Below, piece by piece: positions 42,740 through 52,255 of a stretch of DNA of 64,000 nucleotides. The position numbers and the translations under genes are program-made. Position 1 is the stretch's first letter. The number at the start of each line of letters is the position of its first letter. The stretch is from JAPSGM01 sp963777045 (GTDB lineage: Bacteria > Chloroflexota > Limnocylindria > QHBO01), in contig CAVZPD010000021.1 of the NCBI GenBank assembly GCA_963777045.1, positions 26,065 to 90,064 of the forward strand, read 5' to 3'. The notes under the pieces are model-generated. The model had not been told where the DNA came from. It searched no databases and saw only the letters and a list, made by a program, of their open reading frames with translations.

Positions 42740-43177
42740 ATGGCAGACGACCTACAGGCTCTCAAGACCCAGCTGAGGCAGGAAATCGCCAAGATCTACG
42801 AAAGGCGCCGGATTCCCACGGACTGGCAGGTGGTAACACCCCCCGTCATGGCCGAGGCGTTCGATGTGCACTTCCGCGCGTTGCCCAGCCCGGCAAGCGA
42901 GCTCCCCGGAGCGGACGAGGCGGAGCTCCTGATCCACGATCCGCTGACCGCTCTCAAGAAGGCGGGGATCTACAACGGCGGCGACGACCTGCCCGACATC
43001 TCCACCTTCGTGGTCAACCACCAGCACACGCTCAACCGCATGGTGATGTACGCGTCGGTCACGATCTCGAAGAACCCGCACACCATCGGCATCATGCTGG
43101 TCAAGGAGCCGCTGCCCCCCTGGCTCCAGGAGCTCGCGGATGAAATCGACGCACTCGAGGCGGAGCAGGCGACATAG
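42740..43177 (+). CDS. Hypothetical protein
   Basis: A 145-residue acidic cytoplasmic protein. N-terminal helix DDLQALKTQLRQEIAKIYER, central DVHFRALPSPASELPGADEA and NGGDDLPDISTFVVNHQHTL, C-terminal EPLPPWLQELADEIDALEAE. His-rich NHQHTLNRM could be functional. GAGGCAGG before ATG 42740. It precedes the large cyclase gene by 41 bases and may share its transcript. No family recognised. Confidence 0.6.
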   Translation: MADDLQALKTQLRQEIAKIYERRRIPTDWQVVTPPVMAEAFDVHFRALPSPASELPGADEAELLIHDPLTALKKAGIYNGGDDLPDISTFVVNHQHTLNRMVMYASVTISKNPHTIGIMLVKEPLPPWLQELADEIDALEAEQAT

Positions 43178-43218
43178 GCGAACCCGTAGCGGTCGGGACG
43201 CCCCGAGGCGCGGGACCC

Positions 43219-46200
43219 ATGAGCAAGGAGGATCGCTTCTGTCCTGACTGCGGCACGGCGGTCGGAGAAGGCTTCCAGTTCTGCCCCTCCTGCGGCATCA
43301 GCCTGCTCAGCGCGCCGTCCGCGGCCGAGAAGCCCGTGCCCCGCGTGAGCGCGCCCCTGCCCGCTCCCCAGGCGCCGGCCGACGAGCGGAAGGCCGAGCG
43401 TCGACTCGTCTCAGTCATGTTCGTGGACCTCGTCGGCTTCACCGCCATGTCGGAGCGGGCCGACCCCGAGGACGTGCGCGAGATGCAGTCGCGCTACTTC
43501 GAGTCCGCGCGGTCGATCGTGGCGCGCTTCGGTGGCTCGCTGGAGAAGTTCATCGGCGATGCGGTCATGGCGGTGTGGGGTTCGCCAGTCGCACGCGAGA
43601 ACGATGCCGAACGCGCAGTGCGCGCGGTGCTGGAGCTGGTGCGCTCGGTCGGGTCGATGGGTGGCGGGGTGCTCATCGGCGGCCAGCTGGCGGCGCGGGG
43701 CGCGGTCACCACCGGTGAGGCCGCCGTGTCATTCAACAGCGACTACGAGGGCATGGTGACCGGCGACCTGGTGAATACCGCCTCGCGCCTCCAGGAGGCG
43801 GCCGAGGCGGGGACGGTGCTGGTGGACGATGCCACCCGGCGCGCGGTCGGCGACGCCGGCGCGTTCAGCGCTGCTGGCGCGAAGGCCCTGAAGGGCAAGT
43901 CGAGCCCGGTCCGCGCCTGGCGTGCGACGGACCTGGTGGGTCTGGAGCGCACGGAGGCGGCCGCCGGGCACGGCGGACCGTTCGTGGGCCGGCGGCCGGA
44001 ATTGGACACGCTGCTCGGCCTAGCCAAGTCGGTGGCGACGGAACGGCGAGCGACCTTGGTTTCGATCATAGGGGTGGCCGGGATCGGCAAGAGCCGGCTC
44101 GGGAGGGAGCTTGAGCTCCGGATGCATGACACGCCCGGGATGCGCTGGTACCGTGGCCGCCCGCCGCGGTGGGGGCAGGGCACCGCGTTCGCCCCCCTGG
44201 CGGAGATGGTGCGCCGGAGCGTGGGGATCGCCGAGAACGAGCCGGCCGAGGTCGTGCGCCGCACGCTGGCCGAGGCGCTCAACCGCCTGATCGAGGACGA
44301 GGCGGAACGGACCTGGTTGGAGCCTCGTGTCCAGGTGCTGCTCAATCCGTCCGAGCCGGTGCAGACCGAGCGAGACGAGCTCTTTGCCGCGTGGCGTCGC
44401 TACCTCGAAGCCGACGCCGCTGAAGGCTCAACCGTGCTCGTCTTCGAGGACCTCCACTGGGCCGATACCGAGACACTCGACTTCATCGACTACCTGGCCA
44501 CCTGGTCGCGGCGCCATCCTCTCCTGCTACTGACCATGGCCAGGCCCGAGCTGCTCGAGCGGCGCCCGACATGGGGCGCGGGCATCCCGCAGTTCCGCTC
44601 GTTGCACCTGGATCGCCTCACCGATGCCGAGGTGGACGAACTGCTGCACGCGCTCGCGCCGGACCTGCCGCGCGAGATGGCGGCCCTGGCGCGAAAGCGC
44701 GCGGAGGGGGTCCCACTCTACGCGGTTGAGATTGCCCGGATGATGTCGGAACTTGTAGCCGAGGGGGGCGCGGCCGTAGCGTCGGTCAACGTTCCGGAGT
44801 CTCTCCATGCACTGCTGGCCGCACGCATAGACGCCCTGCCGGAGCTGGAGCGATCGGTCCTGCTGATGGCCGCCGTGCTCGGTCGACGCTTCCGCCCTGA
44901 CGGGCTGGCGGCGCTCTCCGGCATGGATCATCGCGAGCTGAATGAGATCGTGGGCACCCTCGCGCGGCGCGAGTTCCTGACGATGGACGACGAGCCGAGG
45001 TCGCCCGGACGCGGCCAGCTCAGCTTCGTCCAGGACCTCAGCCGGGAGATAGCGTACGGAACGCTCTCTCGCCATGACCGCCGCCGATACCACCTGGCGG
45101 CGATCGAGTATCTGGAGGCGGCCGACGGTCCGGAGACGATCGAACCGATTGCCGAACACCTCGTCGCGGCGCACGGGGCCACGCGCTCCCGGGAGTCCGA
45201 TGTGGAGGCGCTGTCCGACCGAGCACTCGCGGCCCTGCGCCAGGCAGCCGACCATGCCGCGGGGCAGCATGCGCCGCACCGAGCTCTCGGACACCTAGAA
45301 CGGGCGCTGTTGTTGACTGACGATTCGACGGCCCGGGCCGAGCTCGCCGAGTCGGCGGCCCTCGTCGCGCGTGCGGCTGCGCGATTCGCCGTGGCCGAGG
45401 TCCATCTGCGCGAGGCGATCGGGCTGCGTGACGGACTGGGCGACAGCGCCGCCGCTGCGCGAGACAGGGCTCATCTCGCATCCGTGCTGCTGCAGGCCCA
45501 GCACAGCGACTCCGCGATCACCGAGCTGGAGCAGGCTTGGGAGGCCTACAGCGCTGCTAGCGCCTCCGATGCCACCCTGGCCCACCTGGCGGCAGAGCTG
45601 GCGCGGGCCCACATGCTCCAAGCCGATATGCCGCAGGCGGTCGAATGGGCCGAACGCGCCGTGCGCGCGGCGCAGTCCAGCCCGGCTGACGCTGGCCCCT
45701 TCGCCATCGACGCGCGCGTGACTCTCGGAACGGCCCTGGCACAGGGCGGAGAACCCGACGAGGGGCTCGCCGAACTGCAGGCGGCGATGCAGCAAGCGGT
45801 CGACAGCGGCATGGCCCAGGTGGAGCTCCGGGCCCGCGGGAACATCGCCTGGCTGACGGCCAGCGACGATCCGAGGGCAGCAACCGAGACGGCGCGGCGC
45901 GGGCTGGAGATCGCGCGCAAGGTCGGCAGCCGGGAGTGGACCCTGCAGCTCCTGGATATCGCCGGGTTTCTTGCTGTCGCCACCGGTGAGTGGGACTGGG
46001 CGCTCGCAGCCCTGGGAGAGGCGGCCGCTCCGGACTTGCCGACCACCTATCGGCTCGACTTCGCCGCCACGCTGGCGACCATTGCGGCCCTGCGAGGAAC
46101 GCCCGGCGCGCTCGATCCAGTGGACTGGCTCGGCGAACCCGAGCCGGACCTGGATCCGCAGGCGTTTGGCCTGGTGGAGCTGGCCCGTGCCACGGCAGCG

Positions 46201-46674
46201 ATGGTCGACGGCGAGCTCGCCCGCGGTCGAGAGCTGGCCCGTGCGGCCGCGGGCCGGACGGTCGGCCTCGAACGTGCCGACGCGCTGGCCCTAGTGGGCC
46301 GGCTGTCGGCGTGGGAGGGGCGTGCCGACGATGCCACCCGTGCGCTCCGCGAGCTGGACGCGGAGGCGCTCTGGGGGCGCGCCAGCGGCGCACGGCAGCA
46401 GACGCTTCGGGCGGCCGCTGCCGCTGTGGGAGGAGCCGCCGGAGCATCCTCTGCGGATGACCTGTGGGATGAGGCGCTGACCACGTGGCGCTCGCTCGAC
46501 CTACCTGTCCCCCAGGCGCTCTGCCTCGTCGATCGCTGGCTGTTGGGCGGACGGGAGGAGGATCTCTACGCGGCGCGGGAGCTGCTCGATGGCGTGGGCG
46601 CAGCTGGCATGATGGAGCTGCTCGCCAAGCTGCAGGCGGGCCGCCCCGGGGCTGACCATTCACGGAATCACTAA
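43219..46674 (+). CDS. Zinc-ribbon - class III cyclase - AAA ATPase - TPR regulator
   Basis: An 1151-residue cytoplasmic protein. Zinc ribbon with C8, C11, C22, C25 (FCPDC, FCPSC). Cyclase domain about 62-235 with metal aspartates D70 (VMFVDLVGFT) and D114 (FIGDAVMAVW) and MVTGDLVNTASRLQ. AAA/NB domain with Walker A GVAGIGKSRL (about 285-294) and Walker B-like TVLVFEDLHWADTETL. From about 620, TPR-like helices to the end. This is the large 'cyclase-ATPase-TPR' signalling architecture common in actinobacteria and Chloroflexota. Whether the cyclase is active or a signalling relic is unknown, but its metal ligands are intact. Confidence 0.88.
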   Translation: MSKEDRFCPDCGTAVGEGFQFCPSCGISLLSAPSAAEKPVPRVSAPLPAPQAPADERKAERRLVSVMFVDLVGFTAMSERADPEDVREMQSRYFESARSIVARFGGSLEKFIGDAVMAVWGSPVARENDAERAVRAVLELVRSVGSMGGGVLIGGQLAARGAVTTGEAAVSFNSDYEGMVTGDLVNTASRLQEAAEAGTVLVDDATRRAVGDAGAFSAAGAKALKGKSSPVRAWRATDLVGLERTEAAAGHGGPFVGRRPELDTLLGLAKSVATERRATLVSIIGVAGIGKSRLGRELELRMHDTPGMRWYRGRPPRWGQGTAFAPLAEMVRRSVGIAENEPAEVVRRTLAEALNRLIEDEAERTWLEPRVQVLLNPSEPVQTERDELFAAWRRYLEADAAEGSTVLVFEDLHWADTETLDFIDYLATWSRRHPLLLLTMARPELLERRPTWGAGIPQFRSLHLDRLTDAEVDELLHALAPDLPREMAALARKRAEGVPLYAVEIARMMSELVAEGGAAVASVNVPESLHALLAARIDALPELERSVLLMAAVLGRRFRPDGLAALSGMDHRELNEIVGTLARREFLTMDDEPRSPGRGQLSFVQDLSREIAYGTLSRHDRRRYHLAAIEYLEAADGPETIEPIAEHLVAAHGATRSRESDVEALSDRALAALRQAADHAAGQHAPHRALGHLERALLLTDDSTARAELAESAALVARAAARFAVAEVHLREAIGLRDGLGDSAAAARDRAHLASVLLQAQHSDSAITELEQAWEAYSAASASDATLAHLAAELARAHMLQADMPQAVEWAERAVRAAQSSPADAGPFAIDARVTLGTALAQGGEPDEGLAELQAAMQQAVDSGMAQVELRARGNIAWLTASDDPRAATETARRGLEIARKVGSREWTLQLLDIAGFLAVATGEWDWALAALGEAAAPDLPTTYRLDFAATLATIAALRGTPGALDPVDWLGEPEPDLDPQAFGLVELARATAAMVDGELARGRELARAAAGRTVGLERADALALVGRLSAWEGRADDATRALRELDAEALWGRASGARQQTLRAAAAAVGGAAGASSADDLWDEALTTWRSLDLPVPQALCLVDRWLLGGREEDLYAARELLDGVGAAGMMELLAKLQAGRPGADHSRNH

Positions 46675-46987
46675 CCGGCCGGTGTGCCGCCAGACGACTT
46701 CGCACGGAGTGCGGGGAAGCAACCACCTGTCCAACGCGGTCAGGAGTTCGGCAGCGAGCTCGTCGAGGTCGGTGTTACTGCCTAGCGCCCACCACGTGTC
46801 GCGCCGATCACGGGTCGCGAAGCCGGCACTCATGTGCCAGACCACAGGGCCGTAGTCTGAGGGAATCACTCGTCGTCTGGCAGGCCGAAGACCTGTCCCC
46901 CGAGCCTTTCAGGCCCCGCTCACGCAGGGCGGGCGCGATCCGTTCCCGGACGTACGACGCGAACAGCAGCTGGGCGCTGGCAGGCAT
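46660..46987 (-). pseudogene. DUF4304-like protein, broken
   Basis: From ATG 46987, MPASAQLLFASYVRERIAPA then LRERGLKGSG reads like the DUF4304 start (a helix followed by GFKxxG). After a frame change the text continues VIPSDYGPVVWHMSAGFATR, DRRDTWWALGSNTDLDELAA and ELLTALDRWLLPRT, a usual DUF4304 C-terminus. The middle of the domain is missing. Its end overlaps the cyclase stop on the other strand. Confidence 0.6.
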
Positions 46988-47007
46988 CGCGGGCGCAGGC
47001 TAGCACT

Positions 47008-48213
47008 CTACGCAGTCGGCAGGTCCTCCGGCGCGAGGTCGCCGGGCGTTGCGCGATACGGCTTGAGCAGCGGCCGCGCAGCGAGGAGCAGCGCTGCCGA
47101 CAGGAATGCCGACGCCGCGGCCATCAGCCAGGCGGCGGGATAGCCGGGTCCGTCCACGAGCGCTCCGAAGGCAAGCGGTCCGAAGATCGCCCCGAGCGAC
47201 GGGCCGAGGCGCGCGACGCCCATGGCCGTGGCAGGCGCTCTCGGATTCGTCCGCGCGACCGACAGCAGGATCAGCGCCGGGAAGCCCCAGCCGCCGGCGA
47301 AGGCGACCAGGGTGGCGGCGACCCTGACGGTCGGTGACGGACCCGCCGCGAGGCCCAGGTAGCCCACCACGCCGGTTGCGACCAGCCCGCCTGCCAGCAG
47401 CAGCGACCCACGACCGAGCCGATCGGCGAGCCATCCGCCGCTGACTCGCAGCGTGATGCCCGCCAGGCTGCCGGCCATCAGCAGGAGACCGGCCGCAGCC
47501 GGCGTGAAACCGGCATCGTCAGCGGCCGCCACCGTGAAGGCGGTGGTCGCGTTCCCCGCCGCGGTCGCCAGGCCGGCGCCCAGCGAGAGCAGGATGAGGA
47601 CGGGAATGGGCGCGTCGCCGGTCCGCGCCCTCCGGCCGGTTCCCCCGGCAGGGGCAGCGACGCGGAGCAGCAGTGCGACCACCGGCACCACCCCCAACGC
47701 CGCCAGCAGGTACGTCGCACGCCAGCCGAGCGACAGCCCGAGCACCGGGAGGGCCAGCCCGGCCAGCATGCTGCCGGCCGGAATGGCCGACTGCTTGATA
47801 CCGAAGGCCAGCCCCATTCGATTCGCCGAGACCCTGCGGGCGATGAGGTGGTTGGTCGCCACCTGCGTCACGGTGTTGGCGGTGCCGCCCAGGAACATGA
47901 AGGGCAGCAGCGTGAGCCACGACGACGCCAGCCAGCCGACGCCGACGAGCGTGGCGGCGGTGGCGGCGGCACCGGCCAGCATGGCGCGTCGCGGGCCGAT
48001 GAGCTCGGAAAGGATGCCCGCCGGCACCGAGACCAGCACCGAAGCGGTGAAGAAGACAGCCACGGCAGCCCCCAGCTCGAAGGCGCCGAAATCCAGCTCA
48101 GCGCGGACGAGGAGGGCGAGCCCGCCCAGCAGCATCGAGGGGAGGACCGCCAGCGTGGCGGCGCTCACCGTCGCGACGACGGTCCCGGAGGTGCTGGGCG
48201 GTCGGTCGGTCAC
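47008..48213 (-). CDS. Major facilitator superfamily transporter
   Basis: A 401-residue membrane protein with 12 predicted helices. The MFS A-motif-like loop 2/3 is LIGPRRAMLAG, loop 8/9 is GGWLADRLGRGSLLLAGGL, and VTQVATNHLIARRVSANRMG marks helix 4-5. Proton-coupled transport of an unknown small molecule is expected. Starts at ATG 48213. Complete. Confidence 0.88.
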   Translation of the reverse strand: MTDRPPSTSGTVVATVSAATLAVLPSMLLGGLALLVRAELDFGAFELGAAVAVFFTASVLVSVPAGILSELIGPRRAMLAGAAATAATLVGVGWLASSWLTLLPFMFLGGTANTVTQVATNHLIARRVSANRMGLAFGIKQSAIPAGSMLAGLALPVLGLSLGWRATYLLAALGVVPVVALLLRVAAPAGGTGRRARTGDAPIPVLILLSLGAGLATAAGNATTAFTVAAADDAGFTPAAAGLLLMAGSLAGITLRVSGGWLADRLGRGSLLLAGGLVATGVVGYLGLAAGPSPTVRVAATLVAFAGGWGFPALILLSVARTNPRAPATAMGVARLGPSLGAIFGPLAFGALVDGPGYPAAWLMAAASAFLSAALLLAARPLLKPYRATPGDLAPEDLPTA

Positions 48214-48237
48214 GCCGCGAGCATATCGGCCCGCGGT

Positions 48238-48657
48238 TCAGCGGCGGCGGAGCAATGCCCGCAGGTTGAGTGCCGCGCCGACGACGAGTGCGGAGGTGCT
48301 GATGACCGGGATGCGGCGGGCCACGGCATCGGGCAGAAAGATGTCGACGACGGCGCCGCTCTCGGCGCCGAACTCCTCGGCCAGCGGCGTCAGCGGGCAG
48401 ACCTGGTTGTTGCTGACGTAGACCACCCCTTCGGCGAGGCCGACGCCCAGCGCGTATGCCGTGCGCCGTTGCGGGCGTCCACGCACCCCGTCCCAGACGA
48501 AGAGCACGATCGTCCAGCCGATGGACGCGAAGATCAGGGTGTGGAACGCCCTGATCAGCCACAGCGTGACGGCGTGCCGGTGCTCGGGGATCACCCGGGC
48601 CAGCGGCTCGGTCAGGAGCTGGCTCCATACGGGTCGACGGCGCTGCTGTTGCGGCAT
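48238..48657 (-). CDS. Membrane protein with CPLTPLAE motif
   Basis: A 139-residue protein. Membrane segments at about 32-50 (LWLIRAFHTLIFASIGWTIV) and 63-80, and a third near the C-terminus (ISTSALVVGAALNLRALL). Between them NNQVCPLTPLAEEFGAESGA and VVDIFLPDAVARRIPVI are well patterned: a Cys-Pro-Leu-Thr turn as in DUF2784-like proteins. ATG 48657 starts just before the conserved part. It lies 24 bases upstream of the MFS start, same strand. Function unknown. Confidence 0.7.
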   Translation of the reverse strand: MPQQQRRRPVWSQLLTEPLARVIPEHRHAVTLWLIRAFHTLIFASIGWTIVLFVWDGVRGRPQRRTAYALGVGLAEGVVYVSNNQVCPLTPLAEEFGAESGAVVDIFLPDAVARRIPVISTSALVVGAALNLRALLRRR

Positions 48658-48797
48658 GAGCCATATGCTCTCTCGCGCGTGCCCGACGGGCGCCTGCCGA
48701 GTGGGCCCTCGCGGCAGTCTGGACGGCACGTGGTCAGCCGGGCTTCGGCTCGGAACAGTCGGGGCGGCAGCGATGGCCTACGACGTCCTTTCCTGCG

Positions 48798-49634
48798 TCA
48801 CCCTGCAGTGGCGGAGATCTCGCCGCGTTGTGCCACCACGACGACCTCCGTATCGTCCGGGGTGGCGGTCCGGCCGCTGTAGCCGGCCTCGAACCTCACC
48901 AGCTCGAAGCCGGCGAGCTCCAGCATGAGCCGAAGCTCCTGCTCGAGGTAGACGTTGATCGCGATCTCGCGCTCCTCCTCGGCCACCGCCTCACCGTCAC
49001 GCAGCAGCTGGTCGCGGATGGCGAGCACGATGCTCTGCGCGCGCGGGTCCAGGTCCACCAGGCGAAGCCACTGCAGGATCACGCTGCCGTCCGGCTGCTC
49101 CTGCCTACCGGGCTTCTCCGGCCACAACCGAGGGAGGACCTCGCGCCCGTGGGGCAGCCAGAGCCGCCACTCGTCCTCGTCGTCGTACGGGAAGCCCATG
49201 GACATCACCAGCGCCCCGCCCGGCTCAAGGTGGTCGTGGATCCGCCGGAGCGCTTCCCGGTCGTTCCGCCTGCTGCCGCCGATCCCGAATGAGTCGCAGA
49301 TGTAGATGGTTCGGTAGCGTCGGTCGAGCGCGAGCTGATGCATCGCCTGGTTCCCAAGCCTGGGCTGGACGCCCGCCGCCTCGGCCCGCTTGCGGCAGCC
49401 GGCCAGCATCTCCTCCGAGAGGTCGACGCCGTCCACGTCGAGGCCCCCCTCGAGCAACGGCACGAGGAGCCGGCCGGTGCCACAGCCGAGGTCGAGAGCG
49501 GGCTGGCCGAACTGCCGGATGGCTGCGCCGTAGTAGGCGAGCTCCTCTGGCTCCGCCTGCTTGTTCGTCCACCAGCGGGCAACCAGCCCGTGGTGCCAGG
49601 TTTGGCCCTCGAGCCGATGGTGATCCTCGCTCAC
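48798..49634 (-). CDS. SAM-dependent methyltransferase
   Basis: A 278-residue class I methyltransferase. Motif I LDLGCGTGRLLVPL at about 48-61, acidic loop VDGVDLSEEML, motif II/III YICDSFGIGG and DHLEPGGALVMSMGF (post-I to IV). The C-terminal half (LQWLRLVDLDPRAQSIVLAI, EAGYSGRTATPDDTEVVVVA) forms the substrate part, resembling small-molecule methyltransferases. Substrate unknown. Confidence 0.85.
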   Translation of the reverse strand: MSEDHHRLEGQTWHHGLVARWWTNKQAEPEELAYYGAAIRQFGQPALDLGCGTGRLLVPLLEGGLDVDGVDLSEEMLAGCRKRAEAAGVQPRLGNQAMHQLALDRRYRTIYICDSFGIGGSRRNDREALRRIHDHLEPGGALVMSMGFPYDDEDEWRLWLPHGREVLPRLWPEKPGRQEQPDGSVILQWLRLVDLDPRAQSIVLAIRDQLLRDGEAVAEEEREIAINVYLEQELRLMLELAGFELVRFEAGYSGRTATPDDTEVVVVAQRGEISATAG

Positions 49635-49765
49635 GACGGTTCGAGGGTACCAGTCGAGAGTTGACGCCGGCGCGCTCGCGGCGGACGATCATTGGCAAGG
49701 ATGGGAAGCCGGCGCGGATGGGGGCAACCATGGGGGCATGGAGGCTGACCTTGGCAGAGCAGGCA

Positions 49766-50083
49766 ATGGAGCTCGATGGCGCGGTGGCGGCTCCCGACCA
49801 CCATCGGATCCTGTTCGAGAACGACCGCGTGCGAGTCCTGGAAACCGTCATCACGCCGGGGGACACGACGCCGGTTCACACGCATCCTGCCTGCGTCATG
49901 TACATCGTTTCGGGATCGCACTTCCTGCGCCTCAGTCCAGCCGGCGAGGTCATGGTCGACACCATGGCAGCTGACCCGCCGTTCCAGATGCCACGCGTCC
50001 TCTGGTCCGATGGGACTCCCGCGCACACGCTGGAGAACACCGGTGACGAAGACCTGGTGCTGATCGCCGTCGAGCCGAAGTAG
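49766..50083 (+). CDS. Cupin-domain protein
   Basis: A 105-residue single cupin: RILFENDRVRVLETVITPGD, TTPVHTHPACVMYIVSG (metal-binding His) and HTLENTGDEDLVLIAVEPK. ATG 49766 is the start nearest the fold; a ribosome site is not obvious. A relative with the same ENDRVRVLE signature lies at 52989. Function unknown; such cupins are often stress or sensor proteins. Confidence 0.75.
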   Translation: MELDGAVAAPDHHRILFENDRVRVLETVITPGDTTPVHTHPACVMYIVSGSHFLRLSPAGEVMVDTMAADPPFQMPRVLWSDGTPAHTLENTGDEDLVLIAVEPK

Positions 50084-50243
50084 TCGCGGCGCATCTCGCC
50101 TGGCGCAGGTGAGCGCCGCACGAACCCGGGCCCACCTGCTCCGGGCGGCCTTGGTGCGGGTCGACAGCCGCACCAGGCGGTGAGACGGCTCCCTGCCGGC
50201 ACCGGTGCGGCTGCTGTCTGCACGAGGCGAAAGCTGCCAGGGG

Positions 50244-50726
50244 CTACGCCGGTCGCGGCTCCAGGACCACCACCGCGGTCTCCCGGTTACGACGTGCGGC
50301 CCAGCCCTCGAAGTTCTCGCCGTCGTACTCGCCCCACCTCGCCCACAGGCGCGGCCGCTCCTCGTCCGTGGCGCGGCGGGCGCGCACGGGGCGGGTGCCA
50401 TCCTTCAGGTCGACGACGGCATCGGGATTGGCCTGCAGGTTCAGCCACCAGGCCGGCTCGGGAGCGCCCCAGCCGTTCATTGCCAGGGTCACGAGGTTTG
50501 CGCCATCGGCGTAGTAGCCGAGGATCGCGATCCGCTCCGCGCCGCTGCGACGGCCCACGCTGTGCAGTCGCATCATTCCCCACTCCGTATCGGTCGCAAT
50601 CTTCAGGCCGCGCCTGCCCCCGGTGGCGCTGTAGATCCAGCGGTGAATCTTCCACGCGCTCCGGATGAACCAGCGCGGCGGCAGGGGCGGACGGCGCGTG
50701 GGTGCGGGGGTCGGCTGGGTGGTCAT
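50244..50726 (-). CDS. Deazaflavin (F420)-dependent nitroreductase family protein
   Basis: A 160-residue DDN-type split barrel: WKIHRWIYSATGGRRGLKIA, MMRLHSVGRRSGAERIAILG, YYADGANLVTLAMNGWGAPE and PAWWLNLQANPDAVVDLKDG. The GRRSG and NGWG/PAWWLN motifs are diagnostic for the F420-binding group. Its ATG 50726 overlaps the stop of the DUF4386 gene (ATGA) and GGAAGGAG precedes it, so it is the second gene of a TetR-controlled operon. Confidence 0.88.
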   Translation of the reverse strand: MTTQPTPAPTRRPPLPPRWFIRSAWKIHRWIYSATGGRRGLKIATDTEWGMMRLHSVGRRSGAERIAILGYYADGANLVTLAMNGWGAPEPAWWLNLQANPDAVVDLKDGTRPVRARRATDEERPRLWARWGEYDGENFEGWAARRNRETAVVVLEPRPA

Positions 50727-51463
50727 GCGTTGGCTCCTTCCGTGACGATGGAGGTGGTGGTGCGCGGCTGCTCGACCGCAGGCGACACGTTCGCTCCGCG
50801 GATCAGCAGCCAGGCCATGAACGAGAGTTCGGCGAGCGCGGCGGGCATCGCCACCAGGGTGGAGGCATCCGAGTGGAATCCCGGCGCGGTGATGCTCAGC
50901 GCGAACGAGACGGCGTAGCTGGCCGCGCCGACCATGAGGCCGATACCCAGGACCCGCGGAAAGTACCCGGATCGGTACACGACGTAGCCGAGTGGCAGAA
51001 GCCAGAGGCCGAAGAAGACCTCGGCGACGAGGTAGCCGATGCCGTGGAGGTCCAGGAAGAGCGCGGCGAGCGCGTCGGCCGCATCGGCTCCCAGCGAGCT
51101 CGTGAAGGAGGGATCGGTCGCCAGCATGAGCGCACCAGCCTGGTTGACCAGGTCGAGGCCCATGATGGTCGCCGACATCGCGACGAAGATGACGAATGCG
51201 GCGGAGAGCTTGCGGTGGACCGGCGAGAGCACGGCGTAGAGCAGGATCGCCACGCCGATGAAGGCGACGACGTTGACGACGTCGGCCGCAAGGCCGAGGC
51301 GGAAGAGGCCCTCGGATGCGCGGATGTTCGCCGCGGTCGCCGCGGCATCGCCGGGGACGATGGTGCCGGCGCGAACGAACATCTGGGCGAAACCGCCGCT
51401 GATCGCGACGATGAGGTAGAGGACCCCAGCCAGGCGGGCCAGGGTTCGCGGGGCGAGGTTCAC
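50723..51463 (-). CDS. DUF4386 membrane protein
   Basis: A 246-residue protein with about six membrane helices: LARLAGVLYLIVAISGGFAQ (DUF4386 start), FRLGLAADVVNVVAFIGVAI, and LHGIGYLVAEVFFGLWLLPL. DUF4386 genes commonly sit beside TetR regulators. GTG 51463 has GGAGGG seven bases upstream. Function unknown; may be involved in membrane stress or efflux. Confidence 0.85.
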   Translation of the reverse strand: MNLAPRTLARLAGVLYLIVAISGGFAQMFVRAGTIVPGDAAATAANIRASEGLFRLGLAADVVNVVAFIGVAILLYAVLSPVHRKLSAAFVIFVAMSATIMGLDLVNQAGALMLATDPSFTSSLGADAADALAALFLDLHGIGYLVAEVFFGLWLLPLGYVVYRSGYFPRVLGIGLMVGAASYAVSFALSITAPGFHSDASTLVAMPAALAELSFMAWLLIRGANVSPAVEQPRTTTSIVTEGANA

Positions 51464-51490
51464 GGATAACCCTCCGGTACATACGTTGTA

Positions 51491-51558
51491 AACTTAGGAC
51501 GTAAGTTAGTATATACACCGTAAGGCTGTCAAGGGGCTTACAGTGTCAGGTGTAGAGT
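51491..51558. promoter_or_regulatory. Divergent promoter/operator between DUF4386 operon and TetR gene
   Basis: A low-GC gap. AACTTA-ggacg-TAAGTT (51491-51507) is a perfect 6-bp-arm palindrome. On the minus strand TTGACA (51527-51532) is followed by TAACTT 18 bases later, which overlaps the palindrome, so repressor bound there should block the DUF4386 operon. On the plus strand TAGAGT (51553-51558) lies seven bases before ATG 51566, a leaderless start. Confidence 0.55.
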
Positions 51559-51565
51559 GAAGGCG

Positions 51566-52255
51566 ATGACCCCGAAGGCCGAGGCCCCACCCGAGCGACG
51601 GGCACCGCTCTCCCGGGAGCGGGTCCTGCAGGCTGCCGTGGAGCTCGCCGACCGCGAGGGGATCGACGCCCTCAGCATGCGGCGGCTCGGCGCCGAGCTG
51701 GGCGTGGAGGCGATGTCGCTCTACAACCACGTGGCCGGCAAGGAGGACCTGCTCGACGGCATGGCCGACCAGGTCGTGGCGGAGATCGATCCTGCCACCG
51801 ACGACGGCGACTGGAAGCAGGCGCTTCGGACCCGCATCCTCTCCGCGCGCCGCACGATGCAGCGACACCCATGGGCGTCGGCCGTGATCACCACCCGGAC
51901 GAAGGCCAGCCCGGTGATGATGAAGTACATGGATTCGATCGGGGGAATGATGCTGGCCGGCGGCTTCAGCGTCGATCTCATGCACCACGCCTTCCACGCG
52001 CTGGGCAGCCGCGTCCTCGGCTTCAGCCAGGAGCTCTTCGACGACAGCTCGCCCGACGTCGACCCCGACGAGATGGCGCTCATGGTGCGGCAGATGGCGC
52101 AGCAGTTCCCGAACATCGTGGCAGTGATGGAGCAGGTCCAGCACGACGACAGCACGGTCGTCGGCTCCGGCTGCGACGACCACTGGGAATTCCAGTTCGC
52201 CCTCGACCTGATGCTCGATGGCCTGGAGCGCATCAAGGACGCCGCCATCGATTGA
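51566..52255 (+). CDS. TetR-family regulator
   Basis: A 229-residue TetR protein: LSRERVLQAAVELADREGID, ALSMRRLGAELGVEAMSLYN then HVAGKEDLLDGM, with TetR_C_1-like C-terminal domain (MLAGGFSVDLMHHAFHALGS). ATG 51566 is preferred to GTG 51557, which overlaps the -10 box. It is divergent from, and very likely represses, the DUF4386-nitroreductase operon; inducer unknown. Confidence 0.88.
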   Translation: MTPKAEAPPERRAPLSRERVLQAAVELADREGIDALSMRRLGAELGVEAMSLYNHVAGKEDLLDGMADQVVAEIDPATDDGDWKQALRTRILSARRTMQRHPWASAVITTRTKASPVMMKYMDSIGGMMLAGGFSVDLMHHAFHALGSRVLGFSQELFDDSSPDVDPDEMALMVRQMAQQFPNIVAVMEQVQHDDSTVVGSGCDDHWEFQFALDLMLDGLERIKDAAID

